Source: Bacteroidales bacterium M7 (lineage in GTDB: Bacteria; Bacteroidota; Bacteroidia; Bacteroidales; Muribaculaceae). Taken from it: 64,000 nt of DNA. A program made the position numbers and the translations under genes. The notes beneath the pieces are model-generated. The model had not been told where the DNA came from. It ran no database searches and saw only the letters and a program-made list of their open reading frames with translations. The stretch's first letter is position 1. Each line of letters starts with the position of its first letter. Of this stretch, positions 10,901 through 20,788 are shown piece after piece. Where the stretch lies: positions 109,611 to 173,610 of the forward strand of contig LUJR01000039.1 in the NCBI GenBank assembly GCA_001689515.1. Reading direction: 5' to 3'.

Positions 10901-12708
10901 TTGTAGGTACTCTCGTCGTAGGACTTGACGACTTCATGTATGACCGCCAGAAGGTGGGCAAGTTCGGACTGGCGCTCAAGGTCGCCAACAATCCCAAGAG
11001 TAAATCGCTCTGGGCTGACGGCATAGTCTGGGTCAACGACAAAAAGACCATCACTCTCAACGGTGCCCTCAATGACAGCACACGCACAAGCCCATTCATG
11101 CTTGACATGTCTATGATACAATTCCCTCTCAGCGTGGCAAATCCGTTCCTCCCCGCCGGCACTGCAAAACTTGAGGGCAATCTCAACGGCACCATGAAAC
11201 TGACAGGATCTCCAGCCAAACCCGTCATGGACGGATATCTGCAATTTGACAGTGCCGCAGTCAAAGTCAACATGATAGGCTCGACATACCGCTTCTCCGA
11301 GGTAAAAATCCCGGTGGACAGCAACATCGTACGATTTAACAATTTCGCTATAAATACGCTCAACGACAATCCGCTGACCATCAACGGCATCGCCGACATC
11401 AATGACCTTGCCGACGTGCGCATGAACCTTCATCTTGAAGGCAACGACATGCTGATGGTCAACAGCAACCGTCCCAGAGGTGCCGATATCTACGGCAAAG
11501 GTTACATTGGCATAAATGCCGATGTCAAGGGCTCGATGTCTAACCTCTACTGCAATGCCGATGTCGCTCTGCTGTCAGGGTCGGATGTGACTTACGTGAT
11601 GACCTCCTCTCAGTCGGCACTGACCACACAGAGCACAGGCGACATGGTTTCGTTCGTCAACTTCTCCGACACCACCCAAGTAGCTGACGATTCGAAACAG
11701 GCTCCTACGAGCAGCATGACATTGGCTGCAACACTCCGAGTGATGCCTAACACCACTATTAATGTAGACATCTCGACCGACGGCAAAAACCATGCTTCCA
11801 TCAGCGGGCAAGGAGAGTTGACCTACACCATGTCACCTCAGAATTCCGGACGACTCATCGGCCGCTACACCATCAATGAAGGTGAAGTCCAGTACACGCC
11901 GCCTCTGATGTCTGAAAAGGATTTCAAATTCAAAGACGGAAGTTTTGTCAACTTTACAGGCGACATGATGAATCCCGGCTTCAACATATCGGCTACCGAC
12001 CGAATGAAAGCCAATGTCACTCCCGATGGCGGCAACTCGCGCCTTGTATACTTCGATGTGACAATCAATGTTACAGGCACGCTTGAAAACATGAAGGTGG
12101 TATTTGATCTCGCATGTGACGATGACATCACCATACAAAATGAACTGTCATCCATGTCGCCCGAACAGCGAGCTAACCAGGCGATGAACCTGCTCCTGTA
12201 TGGTGTCTACACCGGACCAGGCACAAAGGCAAATGCCGGGCTCAGCGGCAACCCGCTCTATTCGTTCCTGGCATCGCAGCTCAACACCCTTGCCTCGAAT
12301 GTCAAGTTTGTCGACATCAGTTTCGGCATCGACCAGTATAACTCCACCGTGCAGGGCAACACCTCCACTGCCACCAACTATAGCTACCAGATATCCAAAA
12401 ATCTGCTCAATAACCGCATACGCATCGTTGTAGGCGGCAGCTATACCACCGACCCGCAGGCTGATGAAAACTTTGCCGAAAACCTCGTCAACAACATCTC
12501 GTTTGAATATCTCCTCAACCGTTCGGGATCGATGTACATCAAGCTCTTCCGCCACACAGGTTACGAAATCATCGAGGGCGAGATAATATCCACCGGTGTA
12601 GGCTTCGTCTACAAGCGTAATCTCAACTCGCTCCGTGACATGTTCAAGTTCCGCAAACCCAAGGAACAAAATCTTTCTCTCCCTGCGACATCCGACAGCA
12701 CTAATTAA
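7939..12708 (+). CDS. tamB: TamB-type translocation and assembly module protein
   Basis: A 1589-aa AsmA-like envelope protein. An N-terminal membrane anchor (about residues 10-33) is followed by a very long periplasmic beta-rich region with repeated AsmA/TamB strands. The C-terminal TamB (DUF490) domain spans about the last 400 residues and includes GRYTINEGEVQYTPP and the terminal strands. TamB spans the periplasm to help insert outer-membrane proteins or carry lipids. The start is GTG, directly after an in-frame TAG at 7930-7932, so nothing longer is possible. It is followed 11 nt later by tamL, the expected partner. A small CGGCAT/ATGCCG hairpin precedes it (7865-7886), and no clear promoter was found. 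Confidence 0.9.
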   Translation: MAKVAASKIIKISAWVIGIIIGLPLIVAVMLYIPPVQNWAVDFACRQIGKSTGMTIDIGYLRLKFPLKLSVDDVLVIESNGDTMATAGNAELRVAMLPLLRGDIALEGFSAKSVFYQLGNSDSIMWLRANIDKADIDNGNMNFSRGSIDVGNALVDGGRVTLIMKDSTDVTPKDTTAMQPLTIRATQIRLANIDYRMCMPPTIDTLSAHIGDATLKSGLVDIANRRIKAAMLSVSGVNAMYLTAPASSNDTISSTPTDSIPLSDDEMWTITADSVRLQADNALYATTGSHPMPGLDFNYLQAKDIEIAVADFYNKGTSIRVPLTTLRATERCGLELRASGTFAMDGKTMEASDFHIATQRSDIRLDARMGIGDMTSDPDLPLGVKLKGILSANDASMAFPIYAPMIKALPQPRDINIRVDADGSPARMKVKEVKIQLPRVLNLAGNGEVKNITDFNRMGGKINFEGAVTDPKAVKATLAALKMDSTITIPALKLKGSADYNPGNISGNLNLTTGSGKLLADGRWVARKEAYKADIDLTSFPVDAFMPSLGIGDISATVHLDGAGYNPMSPKTSLAADIMVDKVIYNGKPYTNAHLKADAKNGDMNAFLQSANPDANLDLSAHARIDSGIIKGSLNGEIRDLDLHALGLMSTPCRGHIDIAGKGQYNPRAESIIADVNISDFDWLMDTTRYYTPSLTLHASADKQLTTLDVVTEDLVLRSAIKERWDSIMPAIDRITKVIDSQIKAKRSDVLQLQRAIPPLDIDLSMGSDNIAGRVLAQSGITLGNMNMTMRNDSLLHLNGAVSRLAMGTNVIDSIALHVNQHNKYLVYNAKMNNGPGPLAEWADVTVNGFLADDKLALFADQHNLQGKQGYRLGVVSTMADSVLTLKFVPKAPVIAYKNWTLNTDNFLSYNFYTKQIEADLLLQNLPSSLHIFTRPVPNPEEGSSPKELVLSAKEIKIEDWIGISPFAPPMSGTASANLKIHRVNNELVGTLVVGLDDFMYDRQKVGKFGLALKVANNPKSKSLWADGIVWVNDKKTITLNGALNDSTRTSPFMLDMSMIQFPLSVANPFLPAGTAKLEGNLNGTMKLTGSPAKPVMDGYLQFDSAAVKVNMIGSTYRFSEVKIPVDSNIVRFNNFAINTLNDNPLTINGIADINDLADVRMNLHLEGNDMLMVNSNRPRGADIYGKGYIGINADVKGSMSNLYCNADVALLSGSDVTYVMTSSQSALTTQSTGDMVSFVNFSDTTQVADDSKQAPTSSMTLAATLRVMPNTTINVDISTDGKNHASISGQGELTYTMSPQNSGRLIGRYTINEGEVQYTPPLMSEKDFKFKDGSFVNFTGDMMNPGFNISATDRMKANVTPDGGNSRLVYFDVTINVTGTLENMKVVFDLACDDDITIQNELSSMSPEQRANQAMNLLLYGVYTGPGTKANAGLSGNPLYSFLASQLNTLASNVKFVDISFGIDQYNSTVQGNTSTATNYSYQISKNLLNNRIRIVVGGSYTTDPQADENFAENLVNNISFEYLLNRSGSMYIKLFRHTGYEIIEGEIISTGVGFVYKRNLNSLRDMFKFRKPKEQNLSLPATSDSTN

Positions 12709-12719
12709 CACACCGACGC

Positions 12720-15023
12720 ATGAAACGATATTCTTCGATATATATCATACTGGCGTTGCTCACAGCCGTCATGACCCTTTCGTCAGGATGCTCCACCACA
12801 AGCCGTCTGCAAGAGGGAGAGATACTCTACACCGGTGCCAAACCGCTGAAAATCCAGACACCCGAAGGCGTCAAGGAAGCCCCTGGACTCAACAGCCAGG
12901 TCAAGACTGCCATCAATGTGCCACCAAACAACTGCCTCATTTCCCCCTATTACCGCTATCCCTTCCCTATCGGACTGTGGGTCTATAACCACTGGAACGA
13001 ACCCAAAGGAGGTCTCGGCAAATGGATTTACGAGAAGCTGGTGCAGCAGCCCGTACTCATCAGCGATGTCCGCCCCGAAGTGCGCACCAAGATGATTGAC
13101 GAGATTCTTGACAACAACGGCTACTTCCAGGGCACATCGTCATACGAACTCGTACAGGGTAAAAACAAGAAGAAAGCCTCCATACGCTATAACATATCCA
13201 CCGGTCCGGTGTATAAGATGGATTCCATAATCCTGCTGCCTGACACCTGCCACCTCAATCACATGATTGATTCCATAGCCCTCCGCAGCACATACCTCAA
13301 AGCCGGACAACGCTACTGCACCGACTCGCTTGCCACCGAACGGGTGCGCATCACCAATTCGCTCCGTAACCGCGGCTACTACTTCTTCAAACCTGAATAC
13401 ATAAAGTATCTCGCCGACAGCACCATGACACGTGGCTCCATAGCCATGAAGATGATACTTGACTCCAACATACCCGATTATGCGCTGCAGCGGTATGTGA
13501 CCGGCAAAATCCAGACCGTGGTCAACCGTCATCTCGGCGGTGGAACTCCCGACACCACATACACCAATCGCGGAATGCTCATACAGATGCAGCCATCCAA
13601 ACTGCGCAAGCAGATTATACCTGAAAACGTCACTTTCCGTCCGGGTAAAATGTTTAGCGTCCGTGACATGAACCGCACGCAGACCTATCTGTCTCGCCTC
13701 GGCATTTTCAACGCCATCGACATCGAAGCGGTCAGAGATACCACCGCATCAGTCCCGACGCTTGACGTGTATATCGGCTGTACGTTCGATACCCCGTGGC
13801 AAGCCAACTTCGAGGTCAACGTCACATCTAAATCCAACAGCTACCTCGGTCCGGGCGCAAGCATCGGCGTGACCAACCGCAACCTCTGGGGCGGCGGCGA
13901 GCAGCTCAACATACAGCTACGCGGCACCTACGAGTGGGAGACGGGCAAGAGCAAAAACCGTTCGGTGTTCAACTCCTACGAAGTCGGGCTCACCTCATCG
14001 CTCGCATTCCCACGCCTGATAGCCCCGAGATTCATCCCGCGCCGCCGCCACTCCATGAACTGGACGCGCATCACCCTCTCGGGCAGCTTCCTCAACCGCC
14101 CCCACTACTTCATGCTCGGACAGCTCGACGGAGCTTTCAGCTATGACTGGCAGTCGTCACGCCACGTCAGCCACACGCTCAACCTCTTCAAGCTGACCTA
14201 TACCAACCTGCTCCGCTCCACTCATGAGTTCGACTCAATCATGGCGCAGAATCCGGCTATAGCCCTCAGTTTCCAGAGCCAGTTTATCCCACAGATTTCC
14301 TACACATATAATTATAGCCGCAATTTCAGCAACCGCAACACTGTTGACTTCACATTTACAGTGCAGGAAGCCGGCAACATCATGTGGGGACTGTGGAAAG
14401 CATTCGGCAGCAAGACCGGCGAGATGAAACTGCTCAACACCCCCTTCAGCCAGTTTGTCAAAGGCTCTACCCAGCTCGTCTACGGACACCGTCTCGGTCT
14501 CCGCGACATATGGCTCGTATCACGCATAGGCATCGGAGCCGAACATGCCTACGGCAACTCAGCCGTAGTGCCCTACAGCGAGCAGTTCTATATCGGCGGA
14601 GCCAACTCCATACGCGCTTTCACCGTCCGCAGCCTCGGTCCTGGCAGCTACCGTCCGCCCGAAGCCGAGACCAACGGCTACTTTGACCAGACAGGTACCT
14701 TCAAGCTCGAGCTCAACACCGAACTGCGTTTCCCCATCATCGGTCCGCTCCATGGCGCACTCTTCCTCGATGCCGGTAACATCTGGCTGCTCAAAGACGA
14801 TCCCGACCGCCCCGGCGGCACATTGAAAGCCTCCACCTTCCTCAACGACATAGCACTCGGCACAGGCGTAGGACTCCGCTTTGATCTCGGCATGATGGTC
14901 ATCCGCGGCGACCTCGGCTACGCCCTCCACGCCCCCTACGACACCGGCAAGCGCGGCTACTTCAACATGCCCTCCTTCGGCAAATCCCTCGCCTTCCACC
15001 TCGCCATCGGCTACCCCTTCTAA
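12720..15023 (+). CDS. tamL: TamL: BamA/TamA-family outer-membrane lipoprotein
   Basis: A 767-aa Omp85-superfamily protein. The signal peptide ends in a lipobox (TLSSGC, Cys24), which sets the Bacteroidetes TamL form apart from TamA. POTRA-like repeats fill about residues 100-340. The C-terminal barrel has the conserved IRAF motif (GGANSIRAF), and the protein ends on an aromatic residue (YPF), the usual barrel-insertion signal. It probably forms the outer-membrane half of the TamB-TamL complex, consistent with the 11-nt gap to tamB. A strong terminator follows. Confidence 0.9.
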   Translation: MKRYSSIYIILALLTAVMTLSSGCSTTSRLQEGEILYTGAKPLKIQTPEGVKEAPGLNSQVKTAINVPPNNCLISPYYRYPFPIGLWVYNHWNEPKGGLGKWIYEKLVQQPVLISDVRPEVRTKMIDEILDNNGYFQGTSSYELVQGKNKKKASIRYNISTGPVYKMDSIILLPDTCHLNHMIDSIALRSTYLKAGQRYCTDSLATERVRITNSLRNRGYYFFKPEYIKYLADSTMTRGSIAMKMILDSNIPDYALQRYVTGKIQTVVNRHLGGGTPDTTYTNRGMLIQMQPSKLRKQIIPENVTFRPGKMFSVRDMNRTQTYLSRLGIFNAIDIEAVRDTTASVPTLDVYIGCTFDTPWQANFEVNVTSKSNSYLGPGASIGVTNRNLWGGGEQLNIQLRGTYEWETGKSKNRSVFNSYEVGLTSSLAFPRLIAPRFIPRRRHSMNWTRITLSGSFLNRPHYFMLGQLDGAFSYDWQSSRHVSHTLNLFKLTYTNLLRSTHEFDSIMAQNPAIALSFQSQFIPQISYTYNYSRNFSNRNTVDFTFTVQEAGNIMWGLWKAFGSKTGEMKLLNTPFSQFVKGSTQLVYGHRLGLRDIWLVSRIGIGAEHAYGNSAVVPYSEQFYIGGANSIRAFTVRSLGPGSYRPPEAETNGYFDQTGTFKLELNTELRFPIIGPLHGALFLDAGNIWLLKDDPDRPGGTLKASTFLNDIALGTGVGLRFDLGMMVIRGDLGYALHAPYDTGKRGYFNMPSFGKSLAFHLAIGYPF

Positions 15024-15111
15024 CCTCCCCGACTGAAGGTCTGCCTAATAATAATAGTCATCGCCATTGACTACCTATTCCAATTGCTTATATATAAAAT
15101 CAATTCATACG

Positions 15112-15149
15112 TAGTGATAATATCCGAACAGATTCGGATATTATCACTA
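15112..15149 (+). terminator. Rho-independent terminator after tamL
   Basis: A perfect 17-bp stem (15112-15128 with 15133-15149), a 4-nt loop and a run of five T. It ends the tamB-tamL operon and insulates the mutase operon. The rest of the 316-bp gap holds only the mutase promoter. Confidence 0.85.
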
Positions 15150-15240
15150 TTTTTGTAAAAATAAAACCGAAACCACAATCATATATACAACCGTCAACCA
15201 TACACACAAGGGTAAACAGGAATCATTTTGAAGCAAAATA

Positions 15241-15272
15241 TTTCATCATACGGCAAAGATTTTGTACATTTG
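15241..15272 (+). promoter_or_regulatory. Promoter of the methylmalonyl-CoA mutase operon
   Basis: TTTC (15241-15244), a 20-bp spacer and TACATTTG (15265-15272), close to the Bacteroidetes consensus. The transcript should start near 15279, leaving about 60 nt of leader before the ATG at 15340. Starts further upstream in the frame would lie before the transcript. Confidence 0.7.
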
Positions 15273-15339
15273 CTTCGTAAAAAACCGCCTTATAAGCTAT
15301 TACAAGGTTCACAACGCATTTTATCAATTAACACACACC

Positions 15340-17181
15340 ATGGCAGAAAGCAAAGAAAAATTATTTGAACAATTTCCTCCTATTTCTACCGCCGAATGGA
15401 AAGCTAAAGTCGAGACTGACCTTAAGGGCGCTCCGTTTGACAAGAAACTGGTATGGCGCACCAACGAGGGCTTCAATCTCCAGCCCATGTACCGCGCAGA
15501 GGACATTGCCGACCTCAAAACCACCGATGTACTCCCCGGTGAATTCCCCTACATCCGCGGCATACGCAACACCAACGACTGGCTCACCCGTCAGGAAATC
15601 ATAGCTGACGATGCCGCCGCAGCTAACGCCAAAGCAGCCGAAGTGCTCACCAAGGGTGTCACTTCGCTCGGTTTCTCTGTCAAAGAACCTGCTGACGTTG
15701 CCATCCTCCTCAAGGGCATCGACCTCAAGAAAGTGGAAATCAACCTTACCTGCTGCCCCCGCAAGGCTGTAGCAGTTGCCACCGAGCTGGTTTCACTCAT
15801 AAAGAAAGAAAACGCTGCTGACGAGTTCCGCGGCTCTATCAACTTCAACCCTCTCCGCCGTCCTCTCAACCACGGCACAGCTTTCCCTGGCGACATCGTC
15901 AAGGAAGCATCCGCCCTCATGGATGCTGTCAAAGATGTCCCCGCGCTCAAGGTGCTCGCCGTCAACTCTGACATGCTCAGCAATGCCGGCGCATACATCT
16001 ACCAGGAACTCGGCTATGCTCTCTCTTGGGGCGCAATGTGGATGACCATGATGACCGATGCCGGCTACAGCGCCGACGAGGTGGCTCGCCGCATCAAATT
16101 CAACATGGGCGTAAGCTCCAATTACTTCATGGAACTTGCAAAATTCCGTGCCGCCCGCATGCTCTGGGCACAGATTGTGGCACAGTACGGTGCAAGCGAG
16201 GAAGCAGCCAAGATGCACGTCCACGCCACTACCTCAAAATTCAACCAGACAATATATGATGCGCACGTCAACCTCCTCCGCAGCCAGACCGAAGCCATGT
16301 CAGCAGCACTTGCAGGTGTCGACTCCATCACATCTACTCCGTTTGATACCCCATACAAGACCCCCGATGACTTCTCGGAGCGCATAGCCCGCAACCAGCA
16401 GTTCCTCCTCAAGGAAGAAAGCCATCTCGACAAGGTGGTAGACCCTGCCGGAGGTTCATATTATGTGGAGCACTTGACCGTAGCCATCGCCGAAGAGGCA
16501 TGGAAACTGTTCCTGTCTGTTGACGAAAAGGGCGGATTCCTCAAGATGGTCAACGAAGGCGAAATCCAGAAAGCCGTCAACGAGTCAAATGCCAAGCGTC
16601 ACACCGATGTGGCTCGCCGCAAGGAGATACTTCTCGGCACTAACCAGTTCCCCAACATCAACGAGACTGCCGCTCAGAAAATTGAAAACAGCGGATGCTC
16701 ATGCGGCTGCCACCACGACGATGCCGCAGAAGCCGGCGAAGGTCTAAACAAGAGCCGTGCCGCCAGTGACTTCGAGCAGCTTCGTCTCTCTACCGAAGCC
16801 TCCTCACACCGTCCCAAGGTATTTATGCTCACCATCGGCAACCTCGCCATGCGTCTTGCCCGCGCCCAGTTCTCCACCAACTTCTTCGGTTGTGCAGGCT
16901 ACGAAATCATCGATAACCTCGGTTTTGATACCATCGAGGCTGGCGTTGACGCTGCCATGGAAAAGGGTGCCGACGTAGTGGTACTCTGCTCAAGCGATGA
17001 CGAATATGCCGAGCTGGCTCCCAAGGCGTTCAAGTATCTTGACGGCAGAGCCGAGTTTGTAGTGGCAGGCGCACCTGCTTGCATGGAACAGCTTCAGGCA
17101 GAGGGCATCAAGGACTTCATCCATGTGCGCTGCAACGTGCTTGACACTCTCCGTGACTTCAATTCCCGTCTTCTTAAGTAA
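15340..17181 (+). CDS. mutA: Methylmalonyl-CoA mutase small (beta) subunit
   Basis: A 613-aa non-catalytic subunit of adenosylcobalamin-dependent methylmalonyl-CoA mutase, which interconverts succinyl-CoA and methylmalonyl-CoA. The N-terminal TIM-barrel region begins FPPISTAEWKAKVETDLKG, a typical small-subunit start. The C-terminal cobalamin-like domain lacks the DxHxxG motif, as expected for the beta chain. A Cys/His-rich linker (CSCGCHHDD) sits near residue 450. The Met at 15340 fits the family N terminus and lies downstream of the promoter. The catalytic subunit follows after 29 nt. Confidence 0.93.
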   Translation: MAESKEKLFEQFPPISTAEWKAKVETDLKGAPFDKKLVWRTNEGFNLQPMYRAEDIADLKTTDVLPGEFPYIRGIRNTNDWLTRQEIIADDAAAANAKAAEVLTKGVTSLGFSVKEPADVAILLKGIDLKKVEINLTCCPRKAVAVATELVSLIKKENAADEFRGSINFNPLRRPLNHGTAFPGDIVKEASALMDAVKDVPALKVLAVNSDMLSNAGAYIYQELGYALSWGAMWMTMMTDAGYSADEVARRIKFNMGVSSNYFMELAKFRAARMLWAQIVAQYGASEEAAKMHVHATTSKFNQTIYDAHVNLLRSQTEAMSAALAGVDSITSTPFDTPYKTPDDFSERIARNQQFLLKEESHLDKVVDPAGGSYYVEHLTVAIAEEAWKLFLSVDEKGGFLKMVNEGEIQKAVNESNAKRHTDVARRKEILLGTNQFPNINETAAQKIENSGCSCGCHHDDAAEAGEGLNKSRAASDFEQLRLSTEASSHRPKVFMLTIGNLAMRLARAQFSTNFFGCAGYEIIDNLGFDTIEAGVDAAMEKGADVVVLCSSDDEYAELAPKAFKYLDGRAEFVVAGAPACMEQLQAEGIKDFIHVRCNVLDTLRDFNSRLLK

Positions 17182-17210
17182 TAGCCTCTTTCCACTCAAT
17201 TTATATATAG

Positions 17211-19352
17211 ATGAAACCCGATTTTAAAAATATAAATATCACACAAGACGCTTTCGCCGCCCAGCATGCCGCCGTGGCAGCAAGCGCAGGTGAAGACTGG
17301 CTTACTCCGGAACTCATCCCTGTCAAGCCCGTATATACCAAGAAAGACCTCGAGGGTCTCGAACACCTCAACTATGTGTCTGGTCTGCCCCCCTTCCTTC
17401 GTGGACCGTACAGTGCGATGTATCCTCTGCGTCCCTGGACCATCCGTCAGTACGCCGGATTCTCCACAGCAGCCGAGAGTAACGCATTCTACCGCCGTAA
17501 CCTCGCCGCAGGTCAGAAGGGTCTGTCAGTGGCATTTGACCTTGCAACACACCGCGGCTACGATGCCGACCACCAGCGTGTGGTAGGCGATGTCGGCAAG
17601 GCAGGTGTGTCAATCTGCTCGCTTGAGGATATGAAGGTGCTCTTTGACGGCATCCCCCTCAACAAGATGTCAGTGTCAATGACCATGAACGGTGCAGTGC
17701 TCCCCGTGCTTGCCTTCTATATCAACGCAGGTCTTGAGCAGGGTGCCAAACTCGATGAGATGGCTGGTACCATCCAGAACGACATCCTCAAGGAGTTCAT
17801 GGTGCGTAACACCTACATATATCCCCCCGAATTCTCGATGCGCATCATCGCTGACATATTCGAGTACACCTCTCAGAATATGCCCAAATTCAACTCCATC
17901 TCCATCTCCGGCTACCACATGCAAGAGGCAGGTGCCACATGCGACATCGAGCTGGCTTACACCCTTGCCGACGGTCTTGAATACCTCCGCGCAGGTGTCA
18001 ATGCAGGCATGGATATCGACGCGTTCGCTCCCCGTCTGTCGTTCTTCTGGGCTATCGGCATGAACTTCTTCATGGAGGTTGCCAAGATGCGCGCCGCCCG
18101 TATGCTTTGGGCTAAGATTGTCAAGCAGTTCAACCCCAAGAACCCCAAATCGCTCGCTCTGCGCACACACTCGCAGACATCAGGATGGTCACTCACCGAG
18201 CAGGATCCATTCAACAACGTCGGTCGTACATGTATCGAGGCTATGGGCGCCGCCCTCGGTCACACCCAGTCGCTCCACACCAACGCGCTCGACGAGGCTA
18301 TCGCCCTCCCCACCGACTTCTCGGCACGTATCGCACGTAACACCCAGATCTACATCCAGGAGGAGACCATGATCACCAAGCAGGTTGATCCCTGGGCTGG
18401 ATCATACTACGTGGAAGCCCTCACCAACGAGATAGCTCACCGCGCATGGGAACACATCCAGGAAATCGAGAAACTCGGCGGCATGGCAAAAGCTATCGAG
18501 ACAGGTCTGCCCAAGCTCCGCATCGAGGAGGCTGCAGCCCGCACACAGGCTCGCATCGACTCAGGCAAGCAGACCATCGTTGGCATCAACAAGTATCGTC
18601 TTGACCATGAAGACCCCATCGACATCCTCGAAATCGACAACACCCAGGTGCGCACCGAGCAGATCGAGCGTCTCAACGATGTCAAGGCTCACCGTGACGA
18701 GGAAGCTGTCAAGAAAGCCCTTGCCGACATCACAGAGTGTGTCCGTACCAAGAAGGGCAATCTCCTTGATCTCGCCGTCAAGGCTGCCGGACTACGCGCC
18801 ACCCTCGGAGAGATTTCAGATGCCTGCGAAGAGGTCGTAGGCCGTTATAAAGCAGTAATCAGAACTATTTCAGGCGTGTACTCAGCAGAAACCAAGTCTG
18901 ACCCTGACTTTGTGAAGGCTCAGCAGATGTGTGAAGATTTCGCCAAGCGCGAAGGTCGTCAACCCCGTATCATGATCGCAAAGATGGGTCAGGACGGACA
19001 TGACCGCGGTGCAAAGGTAGTAGCGACAGGCTACGCCGACTGCGGATTTGACGTGGATATGGGTCCCCTGTTCCAGACCCCTGCCGAAGCAGCCCGTCAG
19101 GCTGTCGAAAACGACGTGCATATCCTCGGCGTGTCATCACTTGCCGCAGGTCACAAGACTCTCATACCCCAGGTAATCGAAGAGCTTAAGAAACTCGGCA
19201 GAGAGGACATCCTCGTGACTGCCGGAGGCGTAATCCCCGCTCAGGACTACGATTTCCTATACAAAGCCGGCGTAGCAGCCATCTTCGGTCCTGGCACACG
19301 CATCCCCGCAAGTGCCATCAAGATGCTCGAAATCCTCAACAACGAGGAATAA
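17211..19352 (+). CDS. mutB: Methylmalonyl-CoA mutase large (alpha) subunit
   Basis: A 713-aa catalytic subunit. The substrate barrel occupies about residues 1-560 (GPYSAMYPLRPWTIRQYAGFS binds CoA substrate). The C-terminal B12 domain has the base-off motif DGHDRG with His597 as the cobalt ligand. With the subunit encoded just upstream it forms the heterodimer used in the succinate-propionate pathway of Bacteroidales, yielding propionate during fermentation. It is the last gene of the operon before a strong terminator. Confidence 0.95.
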   Translation: MKPDFKNINITQDAFAAQHAAVAASAGEDWLTPELIPVKPVYTKKDLEGLEHLNYVSGLPPFLRGPYSAMYPLRPWTIRQYAGFSTAAESNAFYRRNLAAGQKGLSVAFDLATHRGYDADHQRVVGDVGKAGVSICSLEDMKVLFDGIPLNKMSVSMTMNGAVLPVLAFYINAGLEQGAKLDEMAGTIQNDILKEFMVRNTYIYPPEFSMRIIADIFEYTSQNMPKFNSISISGYHMQEAGATCDIELAYTLADGLEYLRAGVNAGMDIDAFAPRLSFFWAIGMNFFMEVAKMRAARMLWAKIVKQFNPKNPKSLALRTHSQTSGWSLTEQDPFNNVGRTCIEAMGAALGHTQSLHTNALDEAIALPTDFSARIARNTQIYIQEETMITKQVDPWAGSYYVEALTNEIAHRAWEHIQEIEKLGGMAKAIETGLPKLRIEEAAARTQARIDSGKQTIVGINKYRLDHEDPIDILEIDNTQVRTEQIERLNDVKAHRDEEAVKKALADITECVRTKKGNLLDLAVKAAGLRATLGEISDACEEVVGRYKAVIRTISGVYSAETKSDPDFVKAQQMCEDFAKREGRQPRIMIAKMGQDGHDRGAKVVATGYADCGFDVDMGPLFQTPAEAARQAVENDVHILGVSSLAAGHKTLIPQVIEELKKLGREDILVTAGGVIPAQDYDFLYKAGVAAIFGPGTRIPASAIKMLEILNNEE

Positions 19353-19381
19353 TCCGAGCCATCCCGTATAATACTACCCAG

Positions 19382-19416
19382 CGAGGGCAGCCTTGGCGGC
19401 TGCCCTCGTTTTTTTT
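19382..19416 (+). terminator. Rho-independent terminator after mutB
   Basis: An 11-bp GC-rich stem (19382-19392 with 19398-19408), a 5-nt loop and eight T. It closes the mutase operon. Confidence 0.9.
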
Positions 19417-19462
19417 ATCCTCGTGCTCACCACTTGTGGCGAGAATCACTAACTTTGCCCCC

Positions 19463-20590
19463 ATGAACACCCACCGCAACGACCGCATAGCCATAGTCAA
19501 AGGCATCGCCATCATTCTCATGGTCATAGGCCACGCCGAAGCCTACAGCATCATCACCAATTTCATCTACCTGTTCCATATGCCGGTATTCTTCATCGCA
19601 GCAGGATATTTCTTCAAGGAAGCAAATCTCACCGACCCATACGGTTATGTCAAACGCCGCGCCAAAGGGCTTTATCTGCCGTTCGTCAAGTGGGCATTGT
19701 TCTTCCTCGTAATTCATAACCTGATGTTTTCGCTCGGCATCCTCAACGAGGAGTACGGCAACGTGCAAGGAGGAGTCACCCATCCCTACACCCTCTCGCA
19801 ATTCGTCCAACGGTTCTTCCTCATCATATTTTCCATGGGTGGATATGACGAATTTCTGGCAGGGGCATTCTGGTTCTTCAGGGCACTCCTCATCGTATCC
19901 GTGCTCTATATGGTATTGGTGAAATTCATCAGACATTTCTTCCCGCGCCTGTCATTAGCATGGGTGTCTGCCATCATCGGAGCTGCCGCGCTATCCTTCG
20001 CCTTGATTAAAATCAGTACAGGGCTGCGCATACCCACCGTGGTCCAGGGTGGCATACGTGAGACATGGGGACTGTTTTTCTTCAGTATGGGTCCAGTCAT
20101 CCACAGTCTATTGTCCCGCTATTCACTCAAGGCATGGCAAATTGCCATACTCATCGGATTCCTGTGCATAGGTGCGCACCTCCACTGGAAAGGCATGAAT
20201 CTCACGCCTCAGATGATTGATGTGCTCACCCTACCCCTCACAGGCTTGGCTGGATTCATCGTACTTGACCGCATAGCCCTCTGGCTGACCAACACCGACT
20301 GCATCGCCCGACGCTTCCTCACCTACTGTGGAGCCATGACCCTCTACATCTACGTATTCCACATCATAGCCTTCAAAGCCGTAAGCCTCGTAAAAATATG
20401 GTGGTTTTCCCTCGACCCCGCACAGATAGGCTGCCATATGGTCATCCACGATTACGCCCCTGACGACTGCTTCTGGATTCTCTACAGCATCGCTGGCGTC
20501 GCCCTCCCCCTCGCTGGCATCTACAGCTACAACAAAATCCGCGACTACATCCACACATCAGCCATACCCTCCGCCACCGAAACCACCTAA
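19463..20590 (+). CDS. Acyltransferase-3 family integral membrane protein
   Basis: A 375-aa multi-pass membrane acyltransferase. The N terminus NDRIAIVKGIAIILMVIGHAEAY carries the family His in GHAEAY. About ten hydrophobic segments follow and the tail is short. Members O-acylate surface glycans, lipids or peptidoglycan-linked polymers; the acceptor here is unknown. A GTG at 19436 in frame would add nine residues, but the family-like N terminus begins at the ATG chosen. A TAACTTTG box (19450-19457) ends only 5 nt before it, which suggests an almost leaderless transcript, though no good -33 box is visible. Confidence 0.85.
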   Translation: MNTHRNDRIAIVKGIAIILMVIGHAEAYSIITNFIYLFHMPVFFIAAGYFFKEANLTDPYGYVKRRAKGLYLPFVKWALFFLVIHNLMFSLGILNEEYGNVQGGVTHPYTLSQFVQRFFLIIFSMGGYDEFLAGAFWFFRALLIVSVLYMVLVKFIRHFFPRLSLAWVSAIIGAAALSFALIKISTGLRIPTVVQGGIRETWGLFFFSMGPVIHSLLSRYSLKAWQIAILIGFLCIGAHLHWKGMNLTPQMIDVLTLPLTGLAGFIVLDRIALWLTNTDCIARRFLTYCGAMTLYIYVFHIIAFKAVSLVKIWWFSLDPAQIGCHMVIHDYAPDDCFWILYSIAGVALPLAGIYSYNKIRDYIHTSAIPSATETT

Positions 20591-20644
20591 CCCCCAGACC
20601 AGACACGATTTTTCGCAGAAAAATCAAAAATTTCTCATTGAAAA

Positions 20645-20676
20645 TTTGGATTATATCCAAAAATCCTCTACCTTTG
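20645..20676 (+). promoter_or_regulatory. Promoter of tRNA-Ser
   Basis: A textbook Bacteroidetes promoter: TTTG (20645-20648), a 20-bp spacer and TACCTTTG (20669-20676). The predicted start is about 15 nt before the tRNA. Confidence 0.85.
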
Positions 20677-20696
20677 CACACGCAAACCACAAGCAA

Positions 20697-20784
<88 letters not shown>

Positions 20785-20788
20785 ACAG

